Assembly: GCA_027923505.1 (NCBI GenBank)
Contig: BROI01000010.1
Span: 620,001 to 684,000 of the forward strand
Origin: Mayamaea pseudoterrestris
Taxonomy: Eukaryota; Bacillariophyta; Bacillariophyceae; Sellaphorales; Sellaphoraceae
Direction of reading: 5' to 3'
DNA length: 64,000 nucleotides
Shown: in pieces, positions 41,685 through 52,700 of the stretch
Layout of the letters: every line of letters begins with the position of its first letter
How positions within the stretch are numbered: the first letter of the stretch is position 1
Position numbers and translations under genes: made by a program
Notes under the pieces: generated by a model
Databases searched by the model: none
The model's input: the letters and a program-made list of their open reading frames with translations, nothing else
Told to the model about the DNA's origin: nothing

Positions 41685-42308
41685 TGGATGCTTATGCTTG
41701 ATCCGTTTAGGTGCTGGTCCGTTCTTTGTTGTTGTGGCAGCCGTTCCATGTGCGTCGCCATCGTCTGCCTCCTCCTCCTCTGAATTGTCTCGCTCGGTAC
41801 GAGCAGCGAGGCGACGCGCCGTCCAGGCAAGTTGATGTTTGCGCGCTGGTGTGAGCTGGCGTGAGGGCGAGGCGAGGATTGCAGGAGCGACTGTTGGAGC
41901 GTTGATTGCAAACGTCGGCTTGATGGGCGTCGTGGCGACTGTCGTGGTTGCTCGCGAGTTGGTAGCATGGCTTGTTGATGCCGCAGACCGATGATTAATA
42001 GAATGGACACTGTAGGTGGCAGAGTCGTCGTCGGAGGAGGATGACTCGTCCTCGATGGTTGCTGTTGATGAAGTGAGTGAATCAACTTGTTGTTGGAGAC
42101 GTTGCCATTGATTGTGAAGTTGACGCAGCCTTGGAGAGGTCGCAGCGGCTGCCGGTGGGGCATGGACGTGTTCGTTGATGTTGTTGTTGACGAGTCGACT
42201 AGTAGCATTATTGTAGGGATTGGAACCTTGTGCTACTAAGTTATTGTCGCCGTAACTAGTAGAGGCTCCTCCAGCATGGTCATCCGCCGACCATGTGGAG
42301 GATCCTCC

Positions 42309-44582
42309 TCAGGACTCGTCCTCGTCCGCGGCCGCTGGTGGGTTGGCGTCTCCATTGGGATTGGCTGCTTGAGCAGCAATAAATGCTTCGAGCTTTACTT
42401 TATCTTGAGGGCGCAATGGACCATGCATGTTTTGACAGATGCGGTAACGGCATTCGCCGCGAAGGTAGTAGTTCAAGCAAGGGCGGCCTGCCTTGTTGCC
42501 GATCTTGATCCGAGGGCTGCGGCGGAAGCTGCCTGGAGGACAGAGGCTTTGATACGTATGCCCTGCTGGGATATCCAACTTGTTTGGATTGATGCGAGCT
42601 TGGAATTGACGAGCTCCTGCGCCTCCTTCATCGCCAGTCTTCGCTTGTTTGATTACAGGAGGAGAGGCTCCTCCTGGCGGCTGGCCGGCGCCACGTTTGG
42701 CAAAGCGATGCGATGGAAGGCGCTCGAGCAGGAAGGATGGAATGGTGCAAAGGATGCTTGAAAAGCCACAGTCCAAGTACTTGTCAAGGGTTTCCAACTC
42801 GTCGAGGCGAGTAGGGTCGAAGATGGCGTCCTTGAAACAATGGTTGAGGAAGATGTTGATCTTTGTGTCGATGGTGTTGGCGAACTGAGCGATGGCGTCA
42901 GGATCTTGATTCTGCAACGTTTGCATCTTGTCAATGCGATTCGCTAACGTGGAAGCCAAGGAGCGAATCTTTTGAGCGATGAGGGTGGATGTGCCGCTGG
43001 TTGGAGAGAGGCCAGCGAGTACGTCAAAGTAAACGGCGTACTTGAAGAGTCCACGAACGAGCGCGTTGCCATCGGATGGAAACTCCCAAACAATGTCGCC
43101 AGCAATCTTCTTCATTGTCGATCCTTCAACTTGATTGTTGGCTAGAGCTTGGCGATCGCAAAGGTCATCAGTAGAATGAACGACAACAAGAGCGCCCGTA
43201 AAGTTGAGGAGGGAGATGTTCATGGTTGAGTCCCGGTTCGACGCGGGGATGTCCGTTGAAAGCGTGCGCAGCGACACCCCTTTGCCAACAACAAACTCAG
43301 CATTGTAGCGCTCGCAAGCTTGCTTCAACAACGAATGAGCAATGTCTTTCTTGGCGGCAAAGAAGGTTGTTTGGAATGTGGAAGGCTCTTCGGGAGTGAC
43401 TCCGCTGATAGGCGTTGCGAGGCGAAGGAGCATGCGCTGGTTGTCGCCGAGGAGCTTGGAGAATCCGGAGGAGGAAGACTCGCCAGTCTTGCAAGTCTTT
43501 TCAATCAAAAGGCGCTGCGCCTCGTCGTTGCGCTTGCGCTCTTCATGGCGCTTGTCAAGATCGTCGGCGTGGCGCTTGGCTTGGAGAGCTGCCTGCTTGT
43601 CCTTCTTGAGCGTCGTCTTGGTAAGCGTATGCATGGTGACCAGCAAGTTGCCGACGAGTTCGTTCATAGCCTCGGGTTTCTTAAAGTCAAAGTTCTTCAG
43701 CTTCTTTAATTGCTCGTCATCCGAGTCAGAGTTGTCAGAGTCAACAGAGAGCACGCGCTGTGTCGTCTTCTTGGTCGCGTGGATAAAGGGGATGCCGGCA
43801 AACTTGGCGTGCTCGGCAAGATCTTCGAGGGTTTCCGCTGGAATGGAGTCGGCTTCCAAAATGGTAGGCAAACCAGGAAGGGACTTAAGTATCGCCTCGT
43901 CGGCCGAAGACCAGTCCGGATTGCTGGTCATCTTCAACGCCCACCAAAGGAACTGAGCGAAGGGAAAGGCATTGTGGTAGACGTCGACTGTAGAGACCAC
44001 AGAGGCGTACTGAGTGGGCCAAGTACACAAGGTTGACATAAAGGCTGAAAGGATGCCTTCAATGTCGTATGGACCATGCTTGGCAATAGCCTCAATGGCA
44101 AGTGGCGGGATGGGAAAGCAGGCAGGCGAAACAAGAGGCGACAAAACGTTGGTTTCGAGCTTGAGCAATTCCTCGAGGACTGGACGCTCCAAGTTCTTCA
44201 AATCGAACAGAACCTCGCCCAGAGGCGTGTAGACAGGCGTCGCCTTGTTGGTAACAAGCTCAAGAGTCTTGACGTCAATCAAAGTGACTGGAGCGGAAGC
44301 CTTGTGACCGAGGAAGGCAAACAACGTTGACGCGTTGCGAGGGTTGCTTTGATCCTTGGGAGCGAACGTGAAATGGTGAGCCACATGTACTCCAATCTTG
44401 TCTCCATCAAAAGAAATGAGAGCAACTGGAGTCGCGGGAGTTGCAAAGAGCTTCTCCAAGGAGCTCTCGACCTTGTGCTCTTGAAACGTCATGATGGTTT
44501 GAGCGAGGCCGTTGTAGAGCGGAGGAAGAACGCGGCGGTTGCGACTCGGGTCCGAGTAGTAGGAGAGCCAGTTGGAAGACAT
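42309..44582 (-). CDS. Gag-like protein of DIRS-like unit 2
   Basis: Same 757-residue open frame as in unit 1, with the same CCCH finger and acidic tail; the two translations are identical. Confidence 0.7.
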   Translation of the reverse strand: MSSNWLSYYSDPSRNRRVLPPLYNGLAQTIMTFQEHKVESSLEKLFATPATPVALISFDGDKIGVHVAHHFTFAPKDQSNPRNASTLFAFLGHKASAPVTLIDVKTLELVTNKATPVYTPLGEVLFDLKNLERPVLEELLKLETNVLSPLVSPACFPIPPLAIEAIAKHGPYDIEGILSAFMSTLCTWPTQYASVVSTVDVYHNAFPFAQFLWWALKMTSNPDWSSADEAILKSLPGLPTILEADSIPAETLEDLAEHAKFAGIPFIHATKKTTQRVLSVDSDNSDSDDEQLKKLKNFDFKKPEAMNELVGNLLVTMHTLTKTTLKKDKQAALQAKRHADDLDKRHEERKRNDEAQRLLIEKTCKTGESSSSGFSKLLGDNQRMLLRLATPISGVTPEEPSTFQTTFFAAKKDIAHSLLKQACERYNAEFVVGKGVSLRTLSTDIPASNRDSTMNISLLNFTGALVVVHSTDDLCDRQALANNQVEGSTMKKIAGDIVWEFPSDGNALVRGLFKYAVYFDVLAGLSPTSGTSTLIAQKIRSLASTLANRIDKMQTLQNQDPDAIAQFANTIDTKINIFLNHCFKDAIFDPTRLDELETLDKYLDCGFSSILCTIPSFLLERLPSHRFAKRGAGQPPGGASPPVIKQAKTGDEGGAGARQFQARINPNKLDIPAGHTYQSLCPPGSFRRSPRIKIGNKAGRPCLNYYLRGECRYRICQNMHGPLRPQDKVKLEAFIAAQAANPNGDANPPAAADEDES

Positions 44583-44597
44583 CTTGATGGGAGGAAG

Positions 44598-44939
44598 ACT
44601 TAAAAATCTATAATTACTGGTCTCGACGGGAGACTCGGGGTGATCCAGGAATTATGAGCTGCAGCAACAACAACAATCAAAGGAGCAGACTGGTTCGTTG
44701 TTGGTGTGTTGCGTGTGCATTGCGGCCAAATGGTCATCCACGATCAAGGTCATTGTTCCGGATGACCACGACTAGTTCGGAGTTGTCAGTGAATGCCCCG
44801 CGGGACATGCGCCACTCCGAACCGAAGAACAAGGCAAGATTGAAGAGGCTGTTCGCTGCGAACGCCGCTGGCGTGGCTTGAAGGAACTTGGAATCCTGAA
44901 AGCACCACCTCTCATTTCGACCAATCCAGAATCCCAAAA
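44598..44939 (-). repeat. Split direct repeat A1, unit 2 (right end of element)
   Basis: 342 bp; forms the right boundary of the composite with host DNA starting at 44940. Confidence 0.85.
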
Positions 44940-45104
44940 TCACTGTCGTTTAAACTGTACTATAACTGTCTGACCGGTTCTCACACGCACCACCAACCAA
45001 AACGATCGAAGAAAACATCATCATGACCAACCGCCGCGACCTCATCACTTCATCACCTCATCACACAGAAGTTGCGACCGTTCACAATAACCAACACCAT
45101 TTCC

Positions 45105-46136
45105 ATGTCGACCATTAAAGGATATTTGCCCGTACGAGTCAAGTTCCAGTCATTCATTAACCAAAACGAAGAAGACGAGACCTTTTTTTACGTCAAGGAA
45201 CACCAGCAAAAGGAGCAGGGCTCTACGACGGTGAAGAACGACACTCTCTTTATCACAAATGCCCCCACAATTCCTCGCATTCGCACTCGCCTTTTGCTAA
45301 CAGCGCTATTAGGGCGTTTCGGAGAAATTAAACAAGTGTCAATTGTTGAAAATCCGATGAAGGTTGCGGCGGATCAAGTGGACGAAGCGACGGCTGAACG
45401 CTTGCACTCCTGGACAAAGCAATTTGAACCTCCCACCTTTCTTGCGCCTTCTCTAATGGAAGGATCATTTGCGCATGTAGTATTTACTTCTAATAAGGAA
45501 ATGAAGCGGACCTTAAAGGATCTGCAACAGATGATGAACGAAAAGACTGGGAAAGGGGGCTTGCCTGGGGTTACTTTGAACTCTATAGACTTGCAAACGC
45601 TTCGAGACGCAAGCGATCAGTTACCGTTAAGCGAAGATGAATATGATGCATGTCGTCAACAAGAGGAACCAATAAAGCTACATAGCAAGAGAAACTCTGG
45701 ATTTGTCAATGTAATTGACAGATATAGACATCTGTGTCGTGGGCTCGCACGCGACAACCTTCTCGGAGAATGCAATCTCGTCATGGAATTATTTGAGGAT
45801 GCAGAAGAACAAGCACGCAAAACACGCGCATCAGCGACTAGCACTGTTGATGAGGATGGTTTTGTCAGTGTGTCGTACTCGGCACAGGTGGGAAGCAAGC
45901 AGGAGCTTGAGCAGGATGTCAATGCTGGTACGGGGGGATTGGAGCGACGGCGCAAGGGCCAAGGCCGCAATCGAAAAAAGAAGCAAGGCGCTGGTGCGAC
46001 GGAGCTATCAGACTTTTACAGATTCCAGACAAAGGTGAATCGCAAGAGAACAGTCCAGGAACTCCGTGAGCGGTTTGAGGAGGATCTTGTCAAACTCAAA
46101 AGAATGAAGGACGAAAAGCAGTTCCGGCCATTTTGA
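45105..46136 (+). CDS. RRP7: Ribosomal RNA-processing protein 7
   Basis: A single-exon gene of 343 residues. RRP7 joins the small-subunit processome (UTP-C/CURI link) in the nucleolus and is needed for pre-18S rRNA cleavage. The N-terminal part carries a divergent RRM (NDTLFITNAPTIPRIRTRLL, then FAHVVFTSNKEMKRTL). The diagnostic C terminus is intact: ELSDFYRFQTKVNRKRTV, then LRERFEEDLVKLKRMKDEK and finally QFRPF at the stop, which matches the RRP7 C-terminal block of animals and yeast. The ATG at 45105 was chosen because it opens the conserved part; the frame is open 11 codons further up from a non-ATG codon. Its promoter is now bounded by the retrotransposon 165 bp upstream. Confidence 0.9.
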   Translation: MSTIKGYLPVRVKFQSFINQNEEDETFFYVKEHQQKEQGSTTVKNDTLFITNAPTIPRIRTRLLLTALLGRFGEIKQVSIVENPMKVAADQVDEATAERLHSWTKQFEPPTFLAPSLMEGSFAHVVFTSNKEMKRTLKDLQQMMNEKTGKGGLPGVTLNSIDLQTLRDASDQLPLSEDEYDACRQQEEPIKLHSKRNSGFVNVIDRYRHLCRGLARDNLLGECNLVMELFEDAEEQARKTRASATSTVDEDGFVSVSYSAQVGSKQELEQDVNAGTGGLERRRKGQGRNRKKKQGAGATELSDFYRFQTKVNRKRTVQELRERFEEDLVKLKRMKDEKQFRPF

Positions 46137-46139
46137 CTT

Positions 46140-46928
46140 GAGCGCATATTATAGCAAATTACAGATACCTTTTCTATTACCGGTGATAGGCGCCAATTCC
46201 TTCTAATGGTAATTACTGGCCCGCTCACCTCCAAGTGCCAGCCTGTCGCTTTGACAATGCTCCGATATCTCTGCACAGTAGTGGCCAGTGTCAGAAAAGC
46301 TTCAGAACGAGATGTTCCGCTAGGGCAAAGCTCCACCGCGCAAGATGGTTGCACCATGGTAAATATTTGCAAGCCAGGTAGATCCCGCATGTATGTCATG
46401 TCTGTCTGCAAATGCAACCATCCATTTCCATAGGCCGAGTCGGCAACGCTCGCGCCATCCTCCCAACCAGCAGATGTCGTGGACCAAACAGTTCTGTATG
46501 ACATTTGCTATGGTCCATCGGTGCCGCGAGGATGCATAATTTTGTCAGGTCCCAAAAAGTAGCTGTGCCGCATAGTAGTACGATTCTTCACACGACCTCC
46601 CCCGAGACAAGATGCTATGGCGGATATGGCTGCTGGCCCACTTGTGCCAATGGGAGTGTCGGTGATAAGAAGTATCCCGCAGGTATAAAGTGCTAGCAAA
46701 GCAAATGCCATTCCTTCCGGTGTCAACAGATCTTTAAAATGAAGCGCCCCTGTGGACAACAATTGCACCATTTCTTCCGTCCACACCATACGCCATCCAA
46801 AGAACACAATCCAGTGATGATGAGTTGTTGGCTCCCTTCAACAAGTCAGGTTGCTCATTAATACAAGCTTTGGTGTAAATTGACCTTTGACCATCGTCCC
46901 ATTCAATGTGGACATTCCGGTGTGCGGG
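46140..46928 (-). pseudogene. Gamma-butyrobetaine / trimethyllysine dioxygenase-like gene, probably decaying
   Basis: Family pieces occur in order. HIEWDDGQ joins, across a candidate 49-bp intron (46836-46884), to a THHHWIVFFGW block. Then come KDLLTPEGMAFALLALYTCG, ITDTP and CLGGGR, and after an 84-bp GT-AG intron (46508-46591) YRTVWSTTSAG, AYGNGWLHLQTDMTYMRDL, PGLQIFTMVQPS and GWHLEVSGPV. These enzymes act in carnitine synthesis. Signs of decay: the iron-binding H-x-D reads Q-T-D; the usual block between MVQP and the QRY helix is short, with remnants in another frame; upstream of HIEWDD the frame closes; and the last exon has no stop before it runs into RRP7 on the other strand. A live gene with undetected exons is possible. 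Confidence 0.5.
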
Positions 46929-47358
46929 TCACAGCATCGAATTTTGATAGATATGTTCCCTCTTCGCAAGTAGAGGTTTACCATTGTTGTAGTCATATAG
47001 AACATCGTTCCGTTGTCATGTCACTAGGTCAAACCTTACCGCATCGCTTTCCCACAGAAATTGAGTCGGGAACTTTAGAATCAGGTCCAAGGTTGATGCG
47101 TTGATCTTCGATTGGTCCAATGAGGCTGCATCTTTGTTGCTTGCTGCTTGCCGTGGTGTTGATTTCTTGCTTGCTTGGATTGACAATGGAAGGCTCGATG
47201 ATGGTTATGGTGGTGATCCGTCCCATCTCGGGAGATGAGTTGCGGAGCCGCGGGAACGGAATGGATCGCTACAATCATTACTTCCTGTTTTCGTTCAGCT
47301 ATTTGATATCAACATAAAGACCATGCAACTACCCTAAATTACGAGCCATAAACCTCTC
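46929..47358. other. Region between decayed dioxygenase gene and light-harvesting gene
   Basis: 430 bp. It may include former 5' exons of the dioxygenase-like gene; a minus-strand open stretch at 47029-47226 ends in a plausible GTAAGG donor, but its sequence has no recognisable motif. Confidence 0.25.
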
Positions 47359-48202
47359 TCAGATGCTATTAAAAGGAACCGGCGAACCAAGCAGCGAATT
47401 GATGACGTAGGGGTCGTGGGAGGGTAGCTGCTCATGCACCATCAAGGCCAATATACCCATCATCGCCTGCCAGAGCAAGTTCCATCGATAATTAATACGT
47501 TAGATTCCTGTCTTGGCAAAAGATGTCGCACGAATCGAATGACTTACCGCACGCCCATTGTTTAATTCAATGTTTCTCTTGCGCTCCTGCTCCTCTACAG
47601 TGAATGTATCCCATCCAAAATCAATCGCACCGTTACGAAAGTCGCCAGGAAATTCTCCCTCCAAAGTCACATCCTTCATGACAGCTAGCTCAAGGAACCC
47701 AATAAAGGCAATAATTTGGGCGAGGCCAGCCTTTGGGATTGCTGAGAGCGCCGCGAGTCCAGGGGGAATTGACGCAAAGGATGTTCCATGCAAGTCAATG
47801 TCTCCTCCGAGTCTGGCTCCCGCAGTAGTAACCATGTGCCCCACAATAGCGAGCATGGACTGTGACGAGGGAGCGAGCACAAGATTGATTTGATAAGCCA
47901 TTATCGGCAAAGTTTGACGCAAGTAGCAGCCAGTAATAATCAGTTTCACTATGTATACTTACAATACGACCATGCTTTAGCTCCACGTAGCGCAAGCGAT
48001 TGAATCTCTGAGCATCTGCATTCCTAAGCAGACCCAGCGGATCAAAGTATCCCATTGGCGCGGTCACTCCAATTTCATCTTCGAAGGATTCTGACACGAA
48101 CGTTGTTGCTGCCTTTGGGGCCCTTTTGTCGCAAGAGGACGTCATAAACGCAGCGACCGAACTCATACCAAGCAAGGTAGACTGTAACAACAATCTCGTC
48201 AT
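47359..48202 (-). CDS. Fucoxanthin-chlorophyll-type light-harvesting protein
   Basis: Three exons, 48202-47963, 47859-47548 and 47466-47359, each a whole number of codons with GT-AG introns, give 219 residues, normal for the family. The N terminus is a signal peptide (LLLQSTLLGMSSV) followed by AAFMTS, the plastid cleavage context. The mature protein begins with the stramenopile FCP signature GVTAPMGYFDPLGLL. Helix 1 has RYVELKHGRI, with intron 1 right after it, and helix 3 has RNIELNNGRAAMMGILAL, with intron 2 inside; the E and N/H-x-R residues are the chlorophyll ligands and helix-crossing ion pairs. It acts in the thylakoid as antenna. It is head-to-head with the FBPase gene, 394 bp apart. 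Confidence 0.95.
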
Positions 48203-48596
48203 GATCCTTGTTCACTATTAATGAGTAGCCAATGGATTCAAGTGAAGGTAAGCGAAGCTACTGGAGACAATGAACGAGTACTCGTAAGAAGCGAATTGCA
48301 TGGATCAAAGATCGTCTTGTTGTGGTCGGAGAAATCTTTCGTCTGGCCGACGACCGGATTGATCATTTATATATAAGCCCTCAGTCATCAATATTCTCGG
48401 AAATAGTCATTTTGCCAAAAAGGTCATTATCAAATTTCATCGGACGCACCGGTAATGTGGCTTCTGTCAACGCACGTCATCGTCGCGCCACTCCATGGTT
48501 GAAGCCACAATCGACGGCGCTTTGTTCTTCCAACGATCTCGTTACTCTATACCTTTATTTCGTCTCTTTTCCAATCATTCATACTCTAGCTTCATC
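48203..48596. promoter_or_regulatory. Shared divergent promoter, light-harvesting gene / FBPase
   Basis: 394 bp between two start codons facing apart. A good TATA-like run (TATATATAA) lies at 48368-48376, about 165 bp from the antenna ATG and 220 bp from the FBPase ATG; being nearly symmetric it could serve either side. Coordinated expression is an inference from layout. Confidence 0.5.
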
Positions 48597-49710
48597 ATGC
48601 CTGAAAATCAAGGTCTATTCGATGTTGTAAGTCCAGCAATCGAGATTATAGCACGACCTCTGCTCGTAATGTACCGTACTGACATTTTCATATTCTATGT
48701 TACAGGACGCCAAGACCTTGAGTCGCTTCGTCATGGCCAACACTAACGACCGAGATCTTGTACTCTTGTTGAACTCCATTGGAACTTCCTGCAAACTTAT
48801 TGCTTCCGCCGTCCAGCGAGCTGGCGTCGCAAAGCTATATGGACTAGCAGGAGAAGTCAACAGCACGGGCGATGATCAAAAGAAACTCGACGTCATGTCG
48901 AACGACATGATGATCAATGCGCTCGTCAACTGCGGAGTCTGCTGTGTCCTGGTCTCGGAGGAGAATGAAGAGCCCATCATTGTCCCTTCTGGCAAGGCTG
49001 GCAAGTTCTGCGTTGCTTTTGATCCTTTAGACGGATCCAGCAACATTGATTGCAACGTTAGTGTTGGAACTATTTTTAGCGTCTTTGAGAGAAAGCCGGG
49101 CAGTGACGGGAACGTTAGTGACTTGCTTCGCTCTGGAGCGGATTGCATCTGCGCAGGATACGTCACATACTCCTCTGCTGTCGAAATGGTGTTTACCTTT
49201 CGGGGAGGCGACGTTCACGGCTTCTGTCTCGATTCAACTATCGGAGAATATGTCCAAACACGCGAGAAAATGCGGTTTCCTAGCGACGGAGGCAAGCGAA
49301 TTTACTCTGCCAATGAGGGTAACGCTCGTAATTGGGACGAGCCGATAAAGGAAGCGGTCGAAAGCTTTAAAGCTGGAGAAAAGCCGTACACGGCCCGCTA
49401 CGTTGGGTCCATGGTGGCAGACATTCATCGCACAATTTTGTATGGAGGCATTTACCTGTATCCTGCCGATGCCAAAAACACAAAGGGCAAGCTTCGTCTC
49501 CTGTACGAAGGTATACCAATGGCCATGATCATTGAGCAGGCTGGTGGTATCGCATCAACCGGAATGTTCGACGGCAAGATCCAGCGAGTCATGGACCTCG
49601 TCCCCGATCACATTCACGCCAAATGCCCGATCATTATGGGAGGCAAGCGCGACGTGCAAGTTGTTTACGACAAGTACAAGGCTGCTGGCATTAACGCCCC
49701 GACGCTTTAG
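48597..49710 (+). CDS. FBP1: Fructose-1,6-bisphosphatase (cytosolic type)
   Basis: Exons 48597-48626 (ten codons) and 48706-49710 join in phase 0 across a 79-bp GT-AG intron, giving 344 residues. The enzyme removes the 1-phosphate of fructose-1,6-bisphosphate in gluconeogenesis and sucrose-type sugar synthesis. Core sites are present: the metal-binding FDPLDGSSNIDCNVSVGTIF, GYVTYSSAVEMVFT, RYVGSMVADIHR, GGIYLYP, KLRLLYEGIPMA and EQAGG. There is no signal peptide or transit region, and I see no extra Cys-bearing loop of the redox-regulated plastid enzyme, so this is most likely the cytosolic isoform. The tiny first exon MPENQGLFDV is supported by its splice sites and the need for a start. Confidence 0.95.
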
Positions 49711-49747
49711 GTGTGAAAATATTCGACGCAGCTAAAATAGCTTATTG

Positions 49748-52700
49748 TTAACTCTTGCTGTTGCCACTAGCCATGCGTTGCCATATGCCTCGGCTAACCT
49801 TATTGGCTAAAAAACCGTTTCCACTCGAAGTGCGTGTCCGCCGAGCTCGCCGAAGCTGCAATAGCGAATCCGAAAGCTCCCCTCCATGCGATCCCCCTTT
49901 CGGTGCTCGAGAAAGGATGATACGAAGCGCAGGTATGATGTCTGCTGTCGTGACTGCATCAGACTTTTCGATCCAAAGCAGAATGGCGGAGAGCCCATCG
50001 GTAGATTCGACTTCGTTTGCGAGGAATCGCGTGAATTCGACGGCACTCTGATCAGAGAATGATTGATGCTCAATCCACTTGACCAGCTCTTCAGACATGT
50101 TAAATAGCAGACCCTTGTTCGACGAAGCCTTGAAAATGCCGAGTATTTTTCGCAACTGATCAGTTTGTGCAAAGCCAGTTTCCAGAGCTTTAAATCCAAT
50201 CGTCCGAATGTGCTCCAGAATTTGGCCCAACTGCTTTTGAGTAATAGAACCTCCTGTTCCTTGAATAATTTCAACAGCAAGGTTCAACGCAATATTATTC
50301 AGTTGAACATCCATTGCCAGTTGCATGAGAACTATTAAATTCCGCTCGTAAGCCGCCCGATCGCTCGTGACGAGGACGAAGTTGTCCATGCGGTCAAATG
50401 GACGATCCATAAACAGCCTGCTGCTTGTTCCATGAATCGATAGGTTACACCACTCCAACACTAGCAGTGTGTCGCGCCTTGCTGTCTCGTGTCCCTCAAT
50501 CGGATGGAGCAACTGGGACAGGTAAATATAGTACAACTCGTCAAACTCAAGCTGGGCAGGATCGGGAATCGACGTATTCTGATCGCATATACCACAGGCT
50601 ACTTTTACTTGACTAGGGCGGACGTCCGGAAATGCCGAAGCACACAGATCTATGATCGACAATCTGCGCTCCTTCATAGCGCATGCGCGTATGCTGGCAA
50701 GTAGCTGCAATACGCCCGATAGCATCGATGACTCGTAAAAAACAAGCGACGTCGCTTTGGTAAGCTGCTTTATTACCTCCTTGTGTCGGGGATCATGTTT
50801 GGCCAGACTGAGGAGCACATCCATGACGCGCGTTGGTCCAAGGGCGCCTGCGCATACGAGACATGTATGCATTTTTAAATATGAGCCGTAAGTTGCAATG
50901 AATGAAATGATTTCGTCTTCAACCGCATCCATGTGGATAGCCGATGTTACTGGAGGGTGAAGCATGGCAAGCACTTTCTCTATGAAATAAAAGGTAGTCA
51001 AAAAGCATGTCTCCATCCTCGTCTCGACATTAAATTCCTGCTCCTCGATTCTTTCACGGAGATTCTTCCTCTTACGCGATAACAAATACTGCGTCCGTTG
51101 ACTGGTACTCATCGAGTCAGTGCTTAACTCGTCTGAAAGGGTGCTCGCTGCTGTGGAGCCGCCATACGGCTCCCTGTCTATCGGCCATAACATCCGCCGT
51201 TGCTCGCAGCATAATGGGTGGAACGACTGTAGCCAGAGTGGAAGTGCTTGATTAAGTAAAAAATGGGTGGCCAGAAATGCATCGCTTCCGACTGGTGACC
51301 TATTCCGCGTAGCAAATGGTGACAAGCTGCTTCGATAGCTGACCGTAGCCCCAGCGGCAGTGATAAGATTCGGTATGGTAGCGCAAATTTTTGTGGTCAA
51401 GTCAAATAAGACTAGAGTGACATCCTCGGGGGGAAGTGCAAGAGACTTTCTTTCATTTTTCATAATCCTCGACATGCTTTCGCCAAAGAGAAATTCTCCA
51501 AGTTCATTGGACAAGGCAGTGTTCATGTCGGCCACCTTGGGCTCGTCCGCCCCTAGTGTTTGGCGAGTTGCTGGTGCATGCAGCTCTTTGTTGTACTTTG
51601 AAAAGAATTCAACCACTTGGTTCCTCCAAACCTCATCGTGGGCTGCCATTTGCACTAAGTGCTCATCGGCGTCGATGCCAGGCGCTCCCGACATGTCTGA
51701 CTCGTTCTCTCGTTCAAGGTCCTCATTGTCTCTATCTTCATTCTCGTGCTCCTCTAAACGTCCAAAGTTGACTGGAAGCGACGCACCATCGTAGATAGCC
51801 ATTCGTCTCGCACTGGCTCGACTGTAAAGACTGATTGTCGTCGTCCACGACTTAAAGGATCGCATATCTGCTTGCCCGACGTTGTTAACAAAGTCAATCT
51901 GGTCTGAGAGTGCTTTGGCGCCAATCAAAGCACGCTCGCCGCGCTCTAGGCCATACGCATGTGATAGTTTCTTAGCGGAACTTGACGACGTTGCGACCAA
52001 AAATTCTTCTAATGGTCGATCGTGTAGTTTGCAGGATACGTCCATCGGTCCGAACATGTTCGATTCGCCATCATTCCAAGCTGAGAAAACGGATATAAAA
52101 CGTTCTTTGTCTTTCAGCAATTTGGCTGCAATATCCCTTGCAATAATTTCGTCCAATGGGTGACGAATTTTTCTTGTTGTTTCGATATGGTCTGTGGAGA
52201 TAGGTGGGTCTGATGAAAAATTGGGACCATTCTCTTTTTGAGCACCTGATGGAGTCGCAACCTTGGCATTCGACTCTTTTGCAACATCACCTACAAGCGA
52301 AAATAAAGAAGCATCACTCTCGCCATAATGATAGCCGCCGAGCTGATCAACCATGGGAAAAAGACTAAACATTTCATTTGCTGAGAAGACATGTTGGCTA
52401 GCTTCCTTTGCCGCTACCTTGGCAGCGTCATTTCGCTCCAACAAGGTTGATCCATCATTCGCCATGAACCGGAGTTTGAGCTCGCGCATATACATGCCAT
52501 CTGTATTCGGTGTACTCAATGGGGTTAAGCCCCGCATGAGTTGGTCCGGCGACAAACCCACGAGACTGTAATCGTTGATGGCCAAAAGCACGTCGCCTCG
52601 CTGAATAGACCCAGCTAGTTGGGCTGGCGACGCACGTCCATCCGCCAGCCAGGTAAGAGTTTGAACAATCACCTTGCCAGCAATAACTGTGAGTTTCATG

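Larger units (their letters stand above)
29954..44939 (-). mobile_element. Tandem DIRS-like retrotransposon (split direct repeats)
   Basis: A 14,986-bp composite of two units of a tyrosine-recombinase retrotransposon, transcribed on the minus strand. Family features are all present: a gag-like gene with a CCCH finger, reverse transcriptase with RNase H, and a tyrosine recombinase instead of a DDE integrase. The ends are split direct repeats, as in PAT, Kangaroo and Ngaro. Reading along the minus strand the layout is A1, genes, B1, A2 directly joined to A1, genes, B1, A2, a 19-bp spacer and B2. A is 342 bp and B is 167 bp. I see no target-site duplication, as expected for recombinase-mediated insertion. 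Units appear identical where compared, so the event is very young, or an assembly effect. Each unit looks nearly whole, with about one apparent interruption. Confidence 0.88.
37540..44939 (-). mobile_element. DIRS-like unit 2 (right, lacks its own B2)
   Basis: 7,400 bp: A2 at 37540-37881, B1 at 37882-38048, the gene block and A1 at 44598-44939. Its A2 abuts A1 of unit 1 with no base between, so no separate B2 exists. The right flank leads into the promoter of RRP7, 165 bp before that gene's ATG. Confidence 0.82.

Noticed and set aside
29954-44939. LTR retrotransposon or Polinton
   Set aside because: There is no DDE integrase, protease or packaging ATPase signature. A tyrosine recombinase and split A/B repeats fit the DIRS group.
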